From positions 1,178,001 to 1,242,000 of the forward strand of contig CAWGLZ010000006.1 of the NCBI GenBank assembly GCA_963823535.1: a stretch of 64,000 nt of DNA, given 5' to 3'. The notes below the pieces were generated by a model. It ran no database searches. It saw only the letters and a program-made list of their open reading frames with translations, and was not told the DNA's origin. A program made the translations under genes and the position numbers. Of the stretch, positions 1 to 8,935 are shown piece by piece (position 1 is the first letter of the stretch; each line of letters opens with the position of its first letter). This DNA comes from RPQJ01 sp963823535. GTDB taxonomy: Bacteria; Pseudomonadota; Gammaproteobacteria; Steroidobacterales; Steroidobacteraceae.

Positions 1-791
1 CGCACGCGCAGATGAGTCTCACGCAGCAGTTGCTTCTCCGTGCGCTCATCGCGCGGTTCTGGCGCACGCCCTATACGCAACCCCTGGTCCGCTGGGGCAC
101 TGCACTGCACGACCGATTCATGCTGCCGCACTTCGTCTGGCAGGATTTTCGAGACGTGCTGCGGGACATGCGCGATGCCGGCTTCGACCTGCAGGACGAA
201 TGGTTCGCGCCGCACTTCGAGTTTCGCTTTCCGCGCTATGGTGCCGTCGAGCGCGGGGGCGTGGAACTCGAGCTGCGCCAGGCCCTCGAGCCCTGGCACG
301 TGCTCGGCGAGGAAGGGTCGGTCGGGGGTACCGCGCGGTACGTCGATTCCTCGCTCGAACGCCTGCAGGTCCGCGTGAGGGGACTCAATATTTCGCGTCA
401 TGTGGTGGCCTGCAACGGGCGCCAGGTGCCACTGCGGTCCACGGACGTTGCGGATGAGGCCGTGGCAGGCGTGCGCTTCCGCGCATGGCAGCCGGCGCGC
501 TGCCTGCATCCGACGATCCCGGTCCACGCGCCGCTGGTGGTCGAGTTGCTCGACCGCTGGTCAGGGCGTTCCCTCGGCGGGTGCACGTATCATGTTGCCC
601 ACCCGGGTGGCCGCAACTTCGAGACCTTTCCCGTAAATTCCTACGAGGCGGAAAGCCGCCGGCTCGCCCGCTTCTCCGAGCTGGGACACTCGCCGGGACC
701 CGTGCCGATGCCCGCCGACGAACGCGATCCCGAGTTTCCGCTGACCCTGGACCTGCGTCGCGCTGCGCCTCGCGAGGAGCGACCTGCGTGA
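1..791 (+). CDS. DUF2126 / transglutaminase-N family protein, C-terminal part (5' truncated by window)
   Basis: Only the last ~263 codons are inside the window; the frame is already open at base 3 and the first Met at 12 sits in the middle of a conserved stretch (SLTQQLLLRALIARFW), so the true start lies upstream. The residues match the C-terminal end of the very long (about 1100 aa) DUF2126 proteins, which usually begin with a transglutaminase-like peptidase domain; that part is not visible here. The ending NFETFPVNSYEAESRR and the loop MLPHFVWQDF are typical. Its TGA overlaps the GTG of the next gene by 4 bases, so the two are translationally coupled. Role unknown; the family is linked to ATP-grasp/alpha-E clusters predicted to act on peptides. 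Family call fairly sure, function not. Confidence 0.85.
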   Translation, partial: HAQMSLTQQLLLRALIARFWRTPYTQPLVRWGTALHDRFMLPHFVWQDFRDVLRDMRDAGFDLQDEWFAPHFEFRFPRYGAVERGGVELELRQALEPWHVLGEEGSVGGTARYVDSSLERLQVRVRGLNISRHVVACNGRQVPLRSTDVADEAVAGVRFRAWQPARCLHPTIPVHAPLVVELLDRWSGRSLGGCTYHVAHPGGRNFETFPVNSYEAESRRLARFSELGHSPGPVPMPADERDPEFPLTLDLRRAAPREERPA

Positions 792-3364
792 ATTCCCTCA
801 CCGAGCCGCTGCCGAAATCGAGGGACCTGACCCTGGCGCCGTTGTTCGACGCCTACCGGGCCATCCCCGGCATCTATGACGAAATGAAGTCGAGCGACGG
901 ACAGGTGCGCCCGCACTGGCAGGCGCTGGTGGGTGCGCTGCGGTCGTTGAGCCCGGCCGACATGAATGCACGATGGAAGCGTGTGGAACGGATCCTGTAC
1001 GAGAACGGGCTCACCCACAGTATCTACGCCGAGGGCGAGGAAACCGAGCGACCGTGGCGACTCGACGCACTGCCGCTGCTGATCTCGGCCGAGGACTGGC
1101 GAAGTCTCGAGCGCGGATTGATCCAGCGGGCGCGACTGCTCGACGCCGTGCTGGCGGATTGCTACGGCGAGCAGCGCCTGATGCTCGACGGGCACCTGCC
1201 TGCGCCGCTGGTGCTAGGGAATCCCCAGTTCCTGAGACCCTGCCATGGGGTGCCGGTACGGCGCGGTCGTCGACTGCACTATTACGCGGCGGACGTCGGT
1301 CGTGCACCCGACGGCCGCTGGTGGGTGCTGAAGGATCGCTGCGAGTCGCCGGTGGGCGGTGGATACGCGCTCGAGAACCGCATCGCGCTGAGGAACTGTC
1401 TGCCGGACGAATTCGCCGCGAGCCGCGTGCAGCAGCTGGCGGGATTCTTCCAGTCCGTGCACGACGGGCACGCGGCACTTTCGGGCAAGCCGGACCCGCG
1501 CGTCGTCGTGCTGACCTCCGGGCCGGCGGCGCCCGGCTACTTCGCGCACTCCTATCTCGCCCGCTACCAGGGCTACGTGCTGGCCGAGGGGGCCGACCTG
1601 ACGGTGCGCGACAACCGTGTCTACCTGAAGACGGTCGAGGGTCTGCGACCGGTGGACGTGATCATCCGGCGCGTCGATGCCGCCTCGTGCGATCCGCTCG
1701 AACTGCGCAGCGACTCCCCGCACGGCATCGCGGGCCTGGTCGAGGCCGTGCGCGCGGGGGGCGTCTCGGTCGTCAACGCGCTCGGCAGTGGCCTGGCCGA
1801 CACCGAGGGCTTCATGCCGTTCCTGCCCGGTCTCGCCCGTACGCTGCTCAATGAAGATCTTCAGCTGCCGTCGCTCGCGACGTGGTGGTGCGGGCACGAC
1901 GGGCCGCGGGAATACGTACTCAACAATCTCGAGCGGCTCGAGACACGGAATGTCTTCTATCGGGGCGCCAGCGAACCCGGCAGCCAGAACCCCGACGGCC
2001 CGGAGGCCTGGCACGTCGGTGGTCCACGCGACCTGATCGAGCGGCGTGGGTTCGCGTACCTCGCACGGGAACCCATGACCCTGTCGACCGTGCCGGTGCT
2101 GGGTGAACTCGGCCTGCGAGCCGTGCCGTATGCATTGCGGGTCTTTGTCGCCGTCGACGCGGATGACTACGTCGTGATGCCGGGCGGGCTCGCCCGGCTG
2201 TGTCCGCCGCACCCCGGGCAGGCATTCGATTTCGGTCGCTTCGGCGATGGCAAGGACACCTGGGTCCTGTCGGACACGGCAGTTCGGAGGGCGACAGCCC
2301 GGCGCACGCGTACGGGCGCCGTTGAACTGCGCCGTACGGGTCGTGAACTGCCGAGTCGCAGTGCCGACAACCTCTTCTGGCTCGGTCGCTATGCGGAGCG
2401 GGCCGAGGGCATCATGCGCCAGGTGCGTAGTTCGATCCTGCGCCTGGTCGACGAGGATCGCCCCACCGAGGATCTGCTGGCCATCGATCGCGTGCTGCGG
2501 CCGATCCTGGCGAAGGCCGGAGTCGAGCCGCCCGAAAGCGGCGAACTGCATGCCGATCCGCGCCCGCACCTGGAGCGCCAGCTCTCCGAACTGATCTTCG
2601 ATGCGGATCGACCCTATGGACTGAGGCGCACGCTGCGCGATCTCGGCCGTACCGCGACGCTCACCCGGGATCGACTGTCGGTGGATTCCTGGCAGATTCT
2701 CCGCGGGCTGCTGCCGGGCGATTTCGCGCGGCGACCCAGCATCGCCGGCCCGGCGCATCGTGTGCCGATTGCCGGCGTCCTCGGCCAGCTCGACCAGGGT
2801 ATCCAGCGACTCGCGGCATTCAGCGGCATGGGCATGGAGAACATGACGCGCAGCTTCGGCTGGCGCTTCCTCGGCATGGGACGGCGCATCGAGCGCAGCA
2901 TGCAGACGGTCGCGCTGCTCGGGAGCCTGCTCGATGCCGGCGAGCCGGAGGACGATGGCAGCCTGATCCTGGTTCTCGACATCGCGGACAGCTTCATGAC
3001 CTACCGCTCCCGCTACCTGCTGACCCCGCAGCTCGCACCGGTGATCGACCTGCTCCTGCTCGACGAAACGAACCCTCGCTCCGTGGCCTTCCAGCTCGAG
3101 GCGCTCGCGGGTCACCTGGAGCGGCTGCCGCACGAATCCGCCGGGCCCGGGGGCAGCAGCGAACTCGGCATCGTGCACGGCGCGCTGGCGCAACTGCGCC
3201 TGGCCGACATCGGCAGCCTGGCCCGCAAGGGTCGCCTGGGTGATCGTCCCGGGCTCAGCGCGCTGCTCGGGGACGTCGCGGAGGACCTTCCGAAACTGAC
3301 GACCGGAATCACGCGAACCTATTTCAGCCACGCGGACGATGTCCGTTCGGTCGCGACCCCTTGA
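788..3364 (+). CDS. Circularly permuted ATP-grasp / alpha-E fusion protein
   Basis: Predicted 858 aa cytoplasmic protein. I choose GTG at 788 because it overlaps the upstream stop as GTGA and because homology begins soon after (FDAYRAIPGIYDEM). Residues 1 to ~500 resemble the DUF404/DUF407 circularly permuted ATP-grasp; residues ~520-858 are an alpha-E (DUF403) helical domain starting at RSADNLFWLGRYAERAEG. ATP-grasp enzymes join a carboxylate to an amine using ATP; for this subfamily a peptide-forming role has been predicted but not shown. Compared with the stand-alone ATP-grasp at 4269, the segment E171-D172-N173 is K182-D183-R184 here, and the motif lysine K378 aligns with R387, so catalysis is doubtful. 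Second gene of the coupled cluster. Confidence 0.88.
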   Translation: MNSLTEPLPKSRDLTLAPLFDAYRAIPGIYDEMKSSDGQVRPHWQALVGALRSLSPADMNARWKRVERILYENGLTHSIYAEGEETERPWRLDALPLLISAEDWRSLERGLIQRARLLDAVLADCYGEQRLMLDGHLPAPLVLGNPQFLRPCHGVPVRRGRRLHYYAADVGRAPDGRWWVLKDRCESPVGGGYALENRIALRNCLPDEFAASRVQQLAGFFQSVHDGHAALSGKPDPRVVVLTSGPAAPGYFAHSYLARYQGYVLAEGADLTVRDNRVYLKTVEGLRPVDVIIRRVDAASCDPLELRSDSPHGIAGLVEAVRAGGVSVVNALGSGLADTEGFMPFLPGLARTLLNEDLQLPSLATWWCGHDGPREYVLNNLERLETRNVFYRGASEPGSQNPDGPEAWHVGGPRDLIERRGFAYLAREPMTLSTVPVLGELGLRAVPYALRVFVAVDADDYVVMPGGLARLCPPHPGQAFDFGRFGDGKDTWVLSDTAVRRATARRTRTGAVELRRTGRELPSRSADNLFWLGRYAERAEGIMRQVRSSILRLVDEDRPTEDLLAIDRVLRPILAKAGVEPPESGELHADPRPHLERQLSELIFDADRPYGLRRTLRDLGRTATLTRDRLSVDSWQILRGLLPGDFARRPSIAGPAHRVPIAGVLGQLDQGIQRLAAFSGMGMENMTRSFGWRFLGMGRRIERSMQTVALLGSLLDAGEPEDDGSLILVLDIADSFMTYRSRYLLTPQLAPVIDLLLLDETNPRSVAFQLEALAGHLERLPHESAGPGGSSELGIVHGALAQLRLADIGSLARKGRLGDRPGLSALLGDVAEDLPKLTTGITRTYFSHADDVRSVATP

Positions 3365-3366
3365 GC

Positions 3367-4272
3367 ATGCGCTACGACATTCGCCACCGAACGACTTACC
3401 GCTACAGCCAGCCGGTGTCGATCTCGCACCACTCGTTTCACCTGGTGCCGCGCCGCTGCGCGCGCAAGGTCTGCCACGGCGCGGAGATCTCCATCGTGCC
3501 CGCCCCGGCGGTGCGCAACGACAGCGAGGACTACTTCGGCAACCCCGTCACCTTCGTGACGATCCAGGAACAGCACGAAGAACTGGTCATCGAGGCGCGC
3601 TCTACCGTCGACGTCACGGCACCGGCGGATCCGATCGCGTCCCGGTCGATGCCATGGGACCGGATCTTCGGCCATCTCGAGCGGAACCCATCGCGGCAGA
3701 GCCTCGACACCCTGCAGTTCGCCTTTGACTCGCCCTACACGCAGTCCACCGGTGATCTTGCAGCCTACGCACGCGATTCCTTCCTGCCGGGCCGCCCCGT
3801 GCTGGAGGCCGCGCTCGACCTGACGCGGCGCATCCACGCGGACTTCCGCTACGACAGCGCTGCCACGACCGTTTCGACGCCGGTGGACGACGTGTTCCGG
3901 CTGCGACAGGGCGTCTGCCAGGACTTTGCGCACTTCGAACTCGCCTGCCTGCGCGCGCTCGCGGTGCCGGCCCGCTATGTGAGCGGCTATCTGCTCACGC
4001 GACCGCCGCCCGGCAAGGAGAAGCTCGTCGGCAGCGATGCCTCGCATGCGTGGATTTCGGTCTGGTGTCCGGAAGCGGGGTGGGTGGACCTCGATCCCAC
4101 CAACGACACGATCGCGCGCGACGAGCACATCACGCTGGCCTGGGGCCGGGACTACGGGGACATCAGTCCGGTGAATGGGGTAATCTTCGGCGGAGGCGAG
4201 CACGACGTCGACGTCGAAGTCGACGTCAACCCGGCTCCGACGCAGCCGACCGAGGAGCAGCGGCAGGCATGA
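3367..4272 (+). CDS. Transglutaminase-like cysteine peptidase family protein
   Basis: 301 aa. The N-terminal bacterial transglutaminase-like domain begins MRYDIRHRTTYRYSQP, a standard start for this family, which is why I take ATG 3367; a TTG at 3361 overlapping the upstream stop is an alternative. The papain-like catalytic triad is visible: C184 in GVCQDFAH, H227 in SDASHAWISV and D243 in DLDPTND. The acidic tail (HDVDVEVDVN) is unusual and short. Members are predicted peptidases or amide-bond transferases rather than protein cross-linkers. It sits between two ATP-grasp/alpha-E units and its stop overlaps the next ATG (ATGA), so it is probably made in fixed proportion with them and may cleave or transfer the peptide bond they form (inference). 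Confidence 0.92.
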   Translation: MRYDIRHRTTYRYSQPVSISHHSFHLVPRRCARKVCHGAEISIVPAPAVRNDSEDYFGNPVTFVTIQEQHEELVIEARSTVDVTAPADPIASRSMPWDRIFGHLERNPSRQSLDTLQFAFDSPYTQSTGDLAAYARDSFLPGRPVLEAALDLTRRIHADFRYDSAATTVSTPVDDVFRLRQGVCQDFAHFELACLRALAVPARYVSGYLLTRPPPGKEKLVGSDASHAWISVWCPEAGWVDLDPTNDTIARDEHITLAWGRDYGDISPVNGVIFGGGEHDVDVEVDVNPAPTQPTEEQRQA

Positions 4273-5720
4273 AGGAACGCAGACCCGCTGGATTGCTCGA
4301 GGGTTACGACCCCGGCGGATTCTTCTGCGAGATCTTCGGCGGACCAAAGCAACCCGCGGACCATACGCGGACGGTGCGGGACAGGCTCGACGGGTTGAGC
4401 CTGGCCGAGCTTCGTCGCCGCGCGCAGGCGGCGGAGCGCGAGCTGTTCAATCTCGGCGTCACCTTTACCGTCTACACGAGTCGCGAGCAGATCGACCGGA
4501 TCCTGCCCTTCGACGTCATCCCTCGCGTGCTGTCCGCCGCCGAGTGGGACACGATCGAGCGGGGCGTCATCCAGCGGGTCACCGCGCTCAACCACTTCAT
4601 CCAGGACGTCTATCACGAGCAGCGGATCCTTCGCGACGGGATCGTTCCCGCCGAGCTCGTGCTCGGCAACGCGAACTTCCGCCCGCAGATGCAGGGCCTG
4701 GCCGTGCCCTTCGGCAGCTACGTCAACATATGCGGCGTCGACATCGTGCGTGGCGGCGACGGACGCTTCTACGTGCTCGAGGACAACGCGCGCACGCCAT
4801 CGGGCGTGTCCTACGTCGTGGAGAACCGCCACCTGACGCAACGCGCGTTTCCCGACCTGATGCGCAACATCGGGGTGCGCTCGGTTTCCAATTACGGGCA
4901 GCGGCTGATCGGCAAGCTCACGGAACTCGCGGCCGGGATCGGCGAGCCTCCCTCCGTAGTGCTGCTCTCGCCCGGCGCCTACAACTCCGCCTATTTCGAG
5001 CACGTCTTCCTGGCACGCGAGATGGGCGTACCGCTGGTAGAGGGCCGCGATCTCGTCGTGCGCGACGAGCGGGTATTCATGAAGACGACCGGCGGCCTGC
5101 AGCGGGTAAACGTCATTTACCGCCGCATCGACGACGACTTCCTGGATCCGGAGGTCTTCAACCCGCAGAGCATGCTCGGCGTGCGCGGCCTGATGCGCGC
5201 CTATCGCGCCGGCAACGTCCTGCTCGCGAACGCAGTGGGCACCGGCATCGCGGACGACAAGGCGGTGTATGCCTACGTGCCGCGCATCGTGAAGTACTAC
5301 CTCGGCGAGGAGGCGATCCTGCCGAATGTGGAGACGCACATCTGTCGGGAGGGTGAGGGCCTCGAGTACACGCTCGAGCACCTCGAGGAACTCGTCGTCA
5401 AGCCGGTGGGTGCCTCGGGCGGCTACGGCATCCTGATCGGCCCGCACGCCAGCCGCAAGGCGCTCTCTGAGTTCCGGCGCAAGCTGCGTGCCGACCCCGG
5501 CAACTACATCAGCCAGCCGGTGGTGCAGCTCTCGGTCTGCCCGACGGTGACCCGCAGCGGGATCGAGGCCCGGCACGTGGACCTGCGGCCCTTTGCCGTC
5601 ACCGGCCGTTCGACCTGGGTGCTCCCCGGCGGCCTCACCCGCGTGGCGCTCCGCAAGGGATCGCTGATCGTCAACTCGTCGCAGGGCGGCGGATCGAAGG
5701 ATACCTGGGTCCTTGAATAA
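4269..5720 (+). CDS. Circularly permuted ATP-grasp type 2 protein (stand-alone)
   Basis: 483 aa, start ATG at 4269 overlapping the upstream TGA. The full DUF404/DUF407 fold is present: an N-terminal region ending in VTFTVYTSREQIDRILPFDV, the VLEDNARTPSG segment with E171, D172, N173, and the nucleotide-binding strand LVVKPVGASGGYG with K378. Length and motifs are those of an intact member of the COG2308 family, so this is the likely active amide-bond ligase of the cluster. The substrate is unknown. The stop overlaps the alpha-E gene that follows by 8 bases. In many genomes this pair occurs alone with a transglutaminase; here a second, fused copy precedes it. Confidence 0.93.
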   Translation: MKERRPAGLLEGYDPGGFFCEIFGGPKQPADHTRTVRDRLDGLSLAELRRRAQAAERELFNLGVTFTVYTSREQIDRILPFDVIPRVLSAAEWDTIERGVIQRVTALNHFIQDVYHEQRILRDGIVPAELVLGNANFRPQMQGLAVPFGSYVNICGVDIVRGGDGRFYVLEDNARTPSGVSYVVENRHLTQRAFPDLMRNIGVRSVSNYGQRLIGKLTELAAGIGEPPSVVLLSPGAYNSAYFEHVFLAREMGVPLVEGRDLVVRDERVFMKTTGGLQRVNVIYRRIDDDFLDPEVFNPQSMLGVRGLMRAYRAGNVLLANAVGTGIADDKAVYAYVPRIVKYYLGEEAILPNVETHICREGEGLEYTLEHLEELVVKPVGASGGYGILIGPHASRKALSEFRRKLRADPGNYISQPVVQLSVCPTVTRSGIEARHVDLRPFAVTGRSTWVLPGGLTRVALRKGSLIVNSSQGGGSKDTWVLE

Positions 5721-6696
5721 CCTTCTCTCCAGGCATGCGGAATCGATCTTCTGGCTCGCCCGCCAGGTCGAGCGGGCTAACAGCACCGCGCGCATCCTGG
5801 ACGTGAACGAGAGCTTCAGTCGCAATGCACGCGGCGAGCATGACTGGGAATCCGTGTTGCGACTGCACGGGGACGAGCAGATCTTCAGGGCCACCGAGCG
5901 CCGGCCGACGGCCGACGCGGTGATCCACTTCTACGTCCTGGACGCCGAGAACACGAACTCGGTGCTGAGCAACATCAGCATGGCACGCGAGAACGCACGT
6001 GCGCTGCGACCGCTCATCTCCACCGAGATGTGGGTGCAGCTGAACGGCTTCCACAACCGGATCAAGCGCCTGCGCAAGCCCGACCTTCGCGTCGAGAACC
6101 TGAACCGGCTGTGCAGCTACATCAAGGAATCCTGCCAGACCCACAGTGGGATCACTGCCGAGACCCTGTACCGCGACGAATCCTGGTACTTCCATCAGAT
6201 CGGCCGGGCCCTCGAGCGCGCCGACCAGACGACGCGCCTCGTGGACGTGAAGTACCAGGTGCTGCTGCCTCAGCCGAGCGACGTGGGTTCACCGGTGGAC
6301 GAGGCGCAGTGGAACACCGTGCTGCGCTCGGCTGCGGGCTTCCACGCATTCCGGCGCGTCAATCCGCACAGTCTGTCGCCCTCGCAAGTAGTCGAGTTCC
6401 TGTTGTTCGACAAGCGGTTTCCCCGTTCGGTCGCGGCCAGCGTGCTCGTCGCGAACGAGCACCTGGCGGCGCTGCGTCTCAAGTACGGCCACAACTCGAA
6501 GCGTGCGGCGTCCGGCCTGCTCAGAAAACTGACGGCATCGCTGGCGGAGGACACCGCCGAGGATCTCATCACGCGCGGCCTGCACGAGGGACTCGACGAA
6601 ATCCAGGCGGAACTCGCCGGCGTGACCGACGCGCTCGGCCGGGAGTTTTTCCTGCTGGCGGAACCCGACGGTACGCTGCAATCTTCGATCGCCTGA
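5713..6696 (+). CDS. Alpha-E domain-containing protein (DUF403)
   Basis: 327 aa, all-helical. The start is TTG at 5713, inside the last codons of the ATP-grasp gene; the family consensus (LLSRHAESIFWLARQVERA) begins three residues later, so a later start would cut the domain. Alpha-E proteins (COG2307) always travel with the circularly permuted ATP-grasp proteins and are named after a conserved Glu in an alpha-helical domain; their biochemical role is not established. The carboxy end is a regular helix-rich region without extra domains. Last gene of the cluster; a convergent oxidoreductase gene ends 19 bases beyond its stop. Confidence 0.92.
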   Translation: MNNLLSRHAESIFWLARQVERANSTARILDVNESFSRNARGEHDWESVLRLHGDEQIFRATERRPTADAVIHFYVLDAENTNSVLSNISMARENARALRPLISTEMWVQLNGFHNRIKRLRKPDLRVENLNRLCSYIKESCQTHSGITAETLYRDESWYFHQIGRALERADQTTRLVDVKYQVLLPQPSDVGSPVDEAQWNTVLRSAAGFHAFRRVNPHSLSPSQVVEFLLFDKRFPRSVAASVLVANEHLAALRLKYGHNSKRAASGLLRKLTASLAEDTAEDLITRGLHEGLDEIQAELAGVTDALGREFFLLAEPDGTLQSSIA

Positions 6697-6714
6697 GCAC
6701 CGCGAGACACGCTC

Positions 6715-8766
6715 TCAGGTCGCGACTCGCTCGATCGCGAAGGGCGTGCCATCAGCCGGCGTCTCGCCGAACTCGCGGGCCGCGAGGTGACCCGAGAAGA
6801 CCGCTTGCGCGATCAGGCCGGGCGCTTCCGCGTCGCCGATCAGGCGCAGGCAGGTGAGCCTTCGGTCCGCGAGTGCGGGCAGCAGTTCCCGATACAGTTC
6901 GTCGGCCGGGGTCCGGTCGGTGACGAGCAGGACGGCGTCCGCGGCCAGGGTGTGTTCGCCACCCATGATGCAATCCGTGACGGTCACGGCGTCCGTTGCG
7001 ATCAGGGACAGCGTATGCCGGGTGAGCAGTTGTACCCCGAGGGACCGGAGCCGGCGTTCGATGCGCTCCTGCTCGAGCGCGTACTGGGTCCAGTGCGAGA
7101 CCAGGGGCGCCGGAGTGGCGAGCGTCACGTGGCATCCCCGGTTCGCGAGCAACTCCGCGAGCAGCCCGCCGATCACGTAGTGGTCGTCATCGTAGACGAC
7201 GACGCTGCCGCCAGGGAGTTCGCCGGCGTAGACGTCGTCGGGCGTGAGCACGTGCGGAAGCGCGTGGCCGGTGATCGGCCGCCACAGCGTGCGGCCGATG
7301 CCGTCCCGACGATAGCTGGAGCCGGTCGCCAGGAGGACGTTCGCGGTGCAGGTGTCGAGGATGTCTGCGGCGGTCATCGGGCTGTCCCGGTAGACGTCCA
7401 CGTCGGGCATGCGCTGCAGCTGGCCGATGCGCCAGTCGGCGACACGACGCCATTCCGCGAGGCCCGGCAGCGCGGACTCCTGCAGCACGCGACCGCCGAG
7501 TTCGCGACGGGCTTCGACGAGGGTGACGCGATGGCCGCGCTGGCCGAGCGCGCGGGCGGCCTCGAGTCCCGCGGGTCCCGCGCCGACGACCAGCACCGCG
7601 TCCCGGGTCGCCCGTGCAGCGATCGATTCGGGATGCCAGCCGCGTCGCCATTCCTCCCCCATCGTGGGGTTCTGCGTGCAGCGAATCGGGACGCTGCGCA
7701 TGTCGGCCGTGACGCAGATGTTGCAGCCGATGCACTCGCGGATGTCGTCGATGCGGTTGTCGCGGATCTTCGCCGGCAGGAACGGGTCCGCGATCGAGGG
7801 GCGGGCCGCGCCGATGAGATCGAGGATCCCGCGTCGCACCACCGACACCATCGAATCGGGGGACGTATAGCGGCCGACGCCGACGACCGGCTTGCTGGTC
7901 AGCTTCTTCACGAAGCCGATGTACGGTTCCTGGCTGCCTTCCTTCGCGAAGCGCGAGGACGGCGAGTCGTTGCTCCAGCCGCTCAGGTTGACGTCCCACA
8001 GGTCGGGCAGCTCGGCGAGCATGGCGATGACGTCGTGGCCCTCACCCTGGTGCGTGATGCCGTCGTCGCCCAGCAGTTCGTCGACGGCCAGTCGCACCGC
8101 GACGGCACAGGTGTCGCCCACCGCGTCCCGGGTGTCCTCGATGATCTCGCGCAGAAAGCGGGCGCGGTTCTCCAGTGAACCGCCATACTCGTCCGTCCGG
8201 TCGTTGAATCTGCGCGTGAGGAACTGCATCGCGACCGTCATGCCGTGACCGGCGTAGCAGTAGACGATGTCGAAGCCCGCCCGCCTCGCACGCAGCGCGG
8301 CCTGGCGGTGCCAGGCGCGCACGTTCCGGATGTCTTTCTTGTCCATGCGCCGCGACTGCACCGGCTCCCAGCCGGTGCCGCCGATGGTGCCCATCGAGCG
8401 CGGTGCGAGAGGAGCTGCGCGCGAAAACAGGTTGGTGGCATTCACCCCGTTGTAGGCGAGCTGGATGCCGGCCAGGGCACCGTGCGCGTGCACGGCGTCC
8501 GCCATCAGCGCCAGGGCCGGGATGTCGTCATCGCTCCAGAGCCGGCCCTCGATGTACGGCGCGAGATCACTCGTATGATGAATCTCGACTTCCTCGGTGC
8601 AGACGACTCCCCAGCCACCCTCAGCCTTCATCGCGCGCATGGCGGCGAGGGCGCGTGGCATTCGATGCCCGAACGCGTTGCAGTGAGGTACCTGGTAGAA
8701 GCGATTCGGAGCGGTGACGGGGCCGATCCTGACCGGCTCGAACAGGATGTCGTAGGGCGAGCGCAC
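6715..8766 (-). CDS. TMADH-like NADH:flavin oxidoreductase with 4Fe-4S cluster
   Basis: 683 aa from GTG 8766, preceded by GGGA eight bases upstream; an in-frame ATG at 8841 would add 25 residues without homology. Residues 1 to ~330 form an old-yellow-enzyme-like FMN barrel (FEPVRIGPVTAPNRFYQVPH; SKPVVGVGRY). At about residues 340-360 the cluster motif CIGCNIC with a later Cys (IRCTQNP) binds 4Fe-4S. From ~385 an FAD/ADP-binding fold follows (VVGAGPAGLEAARALG). This order is that of trimethylamine/dimethylamine dehydrogenase and 2,4-dienoyl-CoA reductase; the substrate here is not clear, though the HNAFGHRMPRALAAMR region and the missing dienoyl-CoA context favour an amine or xenobiotic dehydrogenase. 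Single gene, divergent from the protease candidate. Confidence 0.88.
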   Translation of the reverse strand: MRSPYDILFEPVRIGPVTAPNRFYQVPHCNAFGHRMPRALAAMRAMKAEGGWGVVCTEEVEIHHTSDLAPYIEGRLWSDDDIPALALMADAVHAHGALAGIQLAYNGVNATNLFSRAAPLAPRSMGTIGGTGWEPVQSRRMDKKDIRNVRAWHRQAALRARRAGFDIVYCYAGHGMTVAMQFLTRRFNDRTDEYGGSLENRARFLREIIEDTRDAVGDTCAVAVRLAVDELLGDDGITHQGEGHDVIAMLAELPDLWDVNLSGWSNDSPSSRFAKEGSQEPYIGFVKKLTSKPVVGVGRYTSPDSMVSVVRRGILDLIGAARPSIADPFLPAKIRDNRIDDIRECIGCNICVTADMRSVPIRCTQNPTMGEEWRRGWHPESIAARATRDAVLVVGAGPAGLEAARALGQRGHRVTLVEARRELGGRVLQESALPGLAEWRRVADWRIGQLQRMPDVDVYRDSPMTAADILDTCTANVLLATGSSYRRDGIGRTLWRPITGHALPHVLTPDDVYAGELPGGSVVVYDDDHYVIGGLLAELLANRGCHVTLATPAPLVSHWTQYALEQERIERRLRSLGVQLLTRHTLSLIATDAVTVTDCIMGGEHTLAADAVLLVTDRTPADELYRELLPALADRRLTCLRLIGDAEAPGLIAQAVFSGHLAAREFGETPADGTPFAIERVAT

Positions 8767-8935
8767 GGTGTCGTTCCCTTTCCCGGGGCGTCCGGGCCAG
8801 TCCTGGATTCCCGTCGGACCGCACGGTCCCGGGGGTGCCATCGACGCCGCAGTATCGCCCAGCGTCCTCGAGGCCGAACAGGAAACAAGCGGCTATTGAC
8901 GGCGGCGGCGCCGGTTCATGCTAGTTTCCCCATTC

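Noticed and set aside
1214..3331. Long open frame on the minus strand opposite the ATP-grasp/alpha-E fusion
   Set aside because: The protein is Gln/Arg/Ala rich without any family motif. Such frames arise opposite real genes in G+C-rich DNA, and the plus strand shows clear domains.
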